Origin: Myxococcales bacterium
GTDB lineage: Bacteria > Myxococcota > Myxococcia > Myxococcales > Anaeromyxobacteraceae
Length of the DNA stretch: 7,121 nt
Direction: 5' to 3'
NCBI GenBank assembly: GCA_021784495.1
Contig: JAJXSQ010000114.1
Location: 1-7,121, forward strand
The position numbers were made by a program, and so were the translations under genes. Under the pieces are notes generated by a model, which had not been told where the DNA came from, did not search any database, and saw nothing but the letters and a program-made list of their open reading frames with translations. Positions 5,512 through 7,121 of the stretch are shown piece by piece (the stretch's first letter is position 1; each line of letters starts with the position of its first letter).

Positions 5512-7121
5512 TCAGCGGCCGGCGGCCTTCCCGGCCAGCGGGATCGGCGCGCCGGCGGGGTCGACGAGGGCGTCGAAGCCGGGATCTCCGCGGAGGGAGG
5601 CGTAGCGCGGATCGACCCGCACCGACGCCGGGGTGATGAGCCCGTCGCGGCGCCGCAGCACGTCGGCCAGCGTGGCCAGCGCCTCGGCGCGGCGCCCCGC
5701 CGTCTCCTCGATCTCCGCCGCGTAGCGGAGGACGGTCGCCTCCTCCTCCCGGCCGCGCGCGAGCCGCCGGGCCCGGGCCAGCTCGGCCAGCGCGTCGGCG
5801 TTCCGGCCGACGCCGGCGTGGGCCCTCGCCAGGAAGAGGAGGAGCGGCAGGTCGCCGGGGGCCGCGCGCACCCGCGGCTCCAGCGCGGCGGCGGCCTCGG
5901 CGAACGCCGCGCGCGCCTCGGCGGGGTGACCGAGCGCGGCCTCGGCCCCGCCGACCAGGAAGGCGCGGGGGATGTACGGGTGGTTGGCGAACGGATCGCC
6001 GAGCCGCCCCGAGCCGGCCAGGTCGAGGGTCCGGTCCGGGAAGTAGGCGAGCAGCTGGAAGAGCGACCAGGCGCCGTTCCCCTCGGTCGGCAGCCGCGCC
6101 GGGAGCCGGCCGAGCGCCCGGCTCGCCTCCGCCAGGTCGCCGTCGCGCCAGACCGGGATGAGCGCGCAGAGGACCCGGGCGTGCACGTCGTCCGGCTCCA
6201 GCGCCCGGGCGCGCCGGCAGACGCTCGCCGCCTCGTCGAAGCGCCGGACGATGGCCAGCTCCCGGGCCAGCTCGATCGCGACGAGGTAGGACCTCGGATC
6301 GTACGCCATCGCCGTCCGGAGGTCGGCGAGCCCCTCGTCGAGGTCCCCGACCATGGTCCGCATCGCCCCGAGGTTGATCCGCGAGATGGCGTCGCCGGGC
6401 GCGCCGCGCACCGCCGCCTCGAACTCCCGGATCGCCCCCGGGACGTCCCGCTGGCAGTTGAACAGGACGTTCCCCAGCGCCGCGTGGGCCTGCGGCAGGT
6501 CCGGCTCGAGGGCGACCGCGCGCTCGGCGTGCGGCCGCGCCGCGGCGCAGTCCCCCTTCCACTCGGCCTCCACGATGGCGAGCCAGGCGTGGGCGAGCGC
6601 GAAGCGCGGATCGAGCGCGATCGCCTCCCCGAGGAGCCGCTCGGCGGCCTGGTTGTCCGCCTCGACCCCCATCGAGCGCTCCCAGAAGTAGACCGCGCGG
6701 AGGAACAGGTCGTGGGCGCGCCGGTCCGCGGTCGGCGCGCGGGCGACGAGCCGCCGCTCCTCCAGGCTGGGGGTCGCCCCCAGCGCCCGGGCGATCGCCA
6801 GCGCCGCCTCCGCCTGGACCTCGAACAGGCCGGCCTCGTCGGCGTCGTACCGGGCGCTCCAGAGCTCGCGCCGGCTCGCCGGGTCGAGCAGGCGGAGGGC
6901 GAGCTCCACCCGCCCTCCGGCGCGCCGGACGGTCCCCTCCACCACCGCCCCGACGCCGAGCGCGGCGCCGATCGCCGGGAGGTCCCGGGTCCCGCTCCGG
7001 TAGGACTCGACCGAGCCGCGGGCGATGACCCGGAGCCCGGAGAGCTGGGCGAGCTGGGTGATCAGCTCGCCGTCGATGCCGGCGGCGAAGTTGTCGCCGC
7101 CGCCGCCGGCGGGGAGGTCGG
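5512..7121 (-). CDS. TolB-like domain plus TPR-repeat protein, C-terminal 535 residues, start beyond window
   Basis: The frame is open from the right edge (first full codon at 7119) to the TGA at 5514-5512. Visible residues 1 to about 115 form the TolB-N-like/FlgO-like domain. DNFAAGIDGELITQLAQL is followed by SGLRVIARGSVESYRSG, then LGVGAVVEGTVRR and ELWSARYDADEAGLFEVQ, all hallmarks of the COG5616-type domain. From about residue 130 onward come tetratricopeptide repeats with the A-x8-LEP/LDP rhythm (AIALDPRFALAHAWLA, AVALEPDLPQAHAALG, ALEPDDVHARVL and others). The C-terminus VDPRYASLRGDPGFDALV is the usual tail of this family. Such proteins are often fused N-terminally to a Ser/Thr kinase, adenylate cyclase or winged-helix domain, with a membrane segment between. 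That part is outside the window, so the signalling role cannot be assigned. TPRs suggest protein-protein binding. A GTG at 6945 is in frame but sits inside the TolB-like domain and is not the start. Confidence 0.88.
   Translation of the reverse strand, partial: DLPAGGGGDNFAAGIDGELITQLAQLSGLRVIARGSVESYRSGTRDLPAIGAALGVGAVVEGTVRRAGGRVELALRLLDPASRRELWSARYDADEAGLFEVQAEAALAIARALGATPSLEERRLVARAPTADRRAHDLFLRAVYFWERSMGVEADNQAAERLLGEAIALDPRFALAHAWLAIVEAEWKGDCAAARPHAERAVALEPDLPQAHAALGNVLFNCQRDVPGAIREFEAAVRGAPGDAISRINLGAMRTMVGDLDEGLADLRTAMAYDPRSYLVAIELARELAIVRRFDEAASVCRRARALEPDDVHARVLCALIPVWRDGDLAEASRALGRLPARLPTEGNGAWSLFQLLAYFPDRTLDLAGSGRLGDPFANHPYIPRAFLVGGAEAALGHPAEARAAFAEAAAALEPRVRAAPGDLPLLLFLARAHAGVGRNADALAELARARRLARGREEEATVLRYAAEIEETAGRRAEALATLADVLRRRDGLITPASVRVDPRYASLRGDPGFDALVDPAGAPIPLAGKAAGR

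Noticed and set aside
3815..5605. 596-codon plus-strand open frame opposite prfC
   Set aside because: No recognisable domain, biased composition, and complete overlap with the strongly supported prfC. GC-rich codons simply lack stops on the other strand.
5390..6562. Continuous open frame running about 390 codons upstream of the RF3 start, suggesting a 933-residue fusion protein
   Set aside because: The extension is Arg/Gly/Ala/Pro-rich without domain similarity and lies in a different frame of the same strand as the well-supported TPR gene. RF3 family similarity begins right after the ATG at 5389.

Overview
The window is very GC-rich DNA (roughly three quarters G+C by eye, not counted) that looks chromosomal. 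It carries six protein genes packed tightly on both strands. I see no rRNA, tRNA, CRISPR array, insertion sequence or phage gene. The gene content suggests a Gram-negative bacterium that makes c-type cytochromes by System II (ResB/CcsA). The separate ResB and CcsA, the extra-cytoplasmic N-terminal extension on CcsA, and the lipoprotein carrying a GGELANVNRWRGQ motif recall gene sets I associate with Planctomycetota, Verrucomicrobiota and related high-GC environmental lineages. I cannot name a genus from the sequence alone.

Region 1 (1-2502, minus strand) is a three-gene operon read right to left: a lipoprotein of unknown function, then ResB, then the N-terminal 231 residues of CcsA, which runs off the left edge. 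The genes are translationally packed: the first two overlap by 8 bases and the next two are 1 base apart. They should work together in delivering and attaching heme to apocytochromes c on the outer face of the cytoplasmic membrane. A promoter candidate with 17-base spacing lies just upstream of the operon. It overlaps a perfect 12-base palindrome and is bracketed by an 11-base inverted repeat.

Region 2 (2646-3716, plus strand) is one complete gene for a class I AroF/AroG/AroH-type DAHP synthase, the first enzyme of the shikimate pathway. It diverges from the heme-delivery operon across a 143-base spacer and converges on prfC across a 44-base gap.

Region 3 (3761-7121, minus strand) holds prfC, encoding peptide chain release factor 3, complete at 542 residues. 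Upstream of it is the C-terminal 535 residues of a TolB-like plus TPR-repeat protein that enters from the right edge. A strong GC hairpin follows the stop codon of the TPR gene.

Nothing here is convincingly a new multi-gene system. The points most worth a second look are the dyad-rich divergent promoter region, the uncharacterised lipoprotein tied to ResB/CcsA, and the unseen N-terminal half of the TPR protein, which in this family often carries a kinase, cyclase or DNA-binding domain.
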